Part shown: positions 7,095-7,867 of the stretch, in pieces
Layout: each line of letters begins with the position of its first letter
How positions within the stretch are numbered: position 1 is the first letter of the stretch
NCBI GenBank assembly: GCA_945861315.1
Contig: CAMAUB010000058.1
Span: 1-7,867 of the forward strand
Direction: 5' to 3'
DNA: 7,867 bases
DNA from: Chlamydia trachomatis
GTDB taxonomy: Bacteria > Chlamydiota > Chlamydiia > Chlamydiales > JAAKFR01
The notes under the pieces: model-generated
The model's input: only the letters and a program-made list of their open reading frames with translations
Told to the model about the DNA's origin: nothing
The model's database searches: none
Program-made: the position numbers and the translations under genes

Positions 7095-7867
7095 CAAAAT
7101 TCAATCAATTGGTTAGTTATGGATGAGTAAAAAAGGAAGTCATTTAAATGAAGCAGGTCGGAAATTTCAAAATCTAACGTTGCTTTATGTTTCTTTGTTA
7201 TCTCTACAAGAGCCTCTTTTTCACCATTAGCGGTCATATATTGGTTGAGCTGAGGATGAGTTACAAGTCTCAATCCATACTGTTCTATCAGGTGGGTGAT
7301 TTTTACAATGGCTCTTTCAATCTCAATGAGGACACTCTCATGAGTTTTGATCAATGCAGTTCCATTGCAATAAGGGCAGCTTGTGAACATCGTTTGTGCA
7401 AGAGACTCGCGGTTGCGTTGCCGAGTCATTTCAACAAGACCAAATTCACTCATATTTAAGATCGTTCCTTTTGCAGGATCGTCTTTCATGCACTCTTTAA
7501 GCCGCTCTAACACTTTGCGTTGATTTTTGCGTGACCACATGTCAATAAAGTCAATGATGATAAGGCCTCCCACATTTCTAAGGCGCATTTGACGCGCAAC
7601 CTCTTGAGCAGCCTCTAAGTTAATGTGTAGCAAAGTTTGCTCTACATCTCCTTCTGCATTGGTGCTTCGTCCTGAGTTGACATCGACTGTATGCATCGCT
7701 TCAGTACGATCAAAGAAGAGATAGCCACCGCTTGGCAGCCAAACTTTGCGACGCATAGCCTTTTCAATCTCTCTCTCGACATTAAATCTCTCAAACATAG
7801 GCGTTTTATCGCGGTAATACTCAAGTCTCAAAGGATGTTCATGTTCAAGTTTCTTATAGAACTGCTT
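7094..7867 (-). CDS. rng: Ribonuclease E/G family protein (CafE/RNase G type), 5' end cut off by the window edge
   Basis: This is the C-terminal 257 residues of an RNase E/G endoribonuclease, which cuts single-stranded RNA in rRNA maturation and mRNA turnover. The frame stays open to the last base, so the N-terminal S1 RNA-binding domain lies outside. A possible TTG at 7831 is internal, because in-frame coding continues upstream of it. The catalytic core is clear: TVDVNSGR (first metal-binding Asp, about residue 62 of the visible part), NLEAAQEVARQMRLRNVGG, then IDFIDM (second catalytic Asp, about 106), matching D303 and D346 of E. coli RNase E. A CPYC pair (about 164-167) is the zinc-link that joins subunits. 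The protein ends about 90 residues after the zinc-link with no RNase E-like degradosome scaffold, so RNase G/CafE is the better name. Its TGA stop overlaps the plsB ATG by one base. In C. trachomatis the same gene (cafE) neighbours plsB. Confidence 0.93.
   Translation of the reverse strand, partial: KQFYKKLEHEHPLRLEYYRDKTPMFERFNVEREIEKAMRRKVWLPSGGYLFFDRTEAMHTVDVNSGRSTNAEGDVEQTLLHINLEAAQEVARQMRLRNVGGLIIIDFIDMWSRKNQRKVLERLKECMKDDPAKGTILNMSEFGLVEMTRQRNRESLAQTMFTSCPYCNGTALIKTHESVLIEIERAIVKITHLIEQYGLRLVTHPQLNQYMTANGEKEALVEITKKHKATLDFEISDLLHLNDFLFYSSITNQLIEF

Noticed and set aside
7095..7097. TTG as the start of plsB
   Set aside because: The ATG immediately after it overlaps the preceding stop as TGATG, a common coupled junction; TTG adds only one residue and has no better ribosome site.
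7829..7831. TTG as a possible start of the RNase E/G gene
   Set aside because: The same frame stays open through 12 further codons to the window edge, and the family has a long N-terminal part with an S1 domain, so this is an internal leucine codon.

Overview
The window looks like part of a chromosome from the phylum Chlamydiae, most likely an environmental (Parachlamydiales/Simkania/Waddlia-type) lineage rather than Chlamydiaceae. The main reason is three consecutive genes on the minus strand: an RNase E/G protein, a plastid-type soluble glycerol-3-phosphate acyltransferase (plsB) and a full-length pitrilysin/insulinase (M16) protease. From memory, C. trachomatis has the same neighbours as cafE (CT808), plsB (CT807) and ptr (CT806). 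Phylum assignment is an inference from gene content and synteny; no rRNA or marker gene is present to confirm it.

All five real genes lie on the minus strand and read from the right edge to the left. In transcription order they are: rng/cafE, cut by the right edge (7867-7094); plsB (7094-6102); the M16 protease (6105-3259); proS (3257-1560); and a carotenoid oxygenase of the RPE65/BCO family (1552-146). Junctions are extremely tight: a one-base stop/start overlap (TGATG), a four-base overlap (ATGA), a one-base gap and a seven-base gap. They form one apparent operon with coupled translation. Only the last two genes have a good Shine-Dalgarno sequence, each lying at the very end of the preceding gene.

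The first four genes are housekeeping: RNA processing, the first step of phospholipid synthesis, peptide degradation outside the cytoplasm, and tRNA-Pro charging. The fifth is the surprise. It is an intact non-haem iron carotenoid/retinoid oxygenase, with all four iron-binding histidines, a motif close to the PDPCK membrane-association motif of animal RPE65/BCO proteins, and a C-terminal half that reads closer to animal RPE65/BCO than to plant or cyanobacterial enzymes. No carotenoid-synthesis gene is nearby.

The left 145 bases contain no complete gene. They hold a long stem-loop (24-81) followed on the plus strand by six T. It is either a terminator for a plus-strand gene ending at the left edge, or the structured 5' leader of a further minus-strand gene that may start at position 20. 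On the minus strand there is also a plausible promoter (101-129) and an eight-codon reading frame running through one arm of the stem. The two readings cannot be separated from this window alone.
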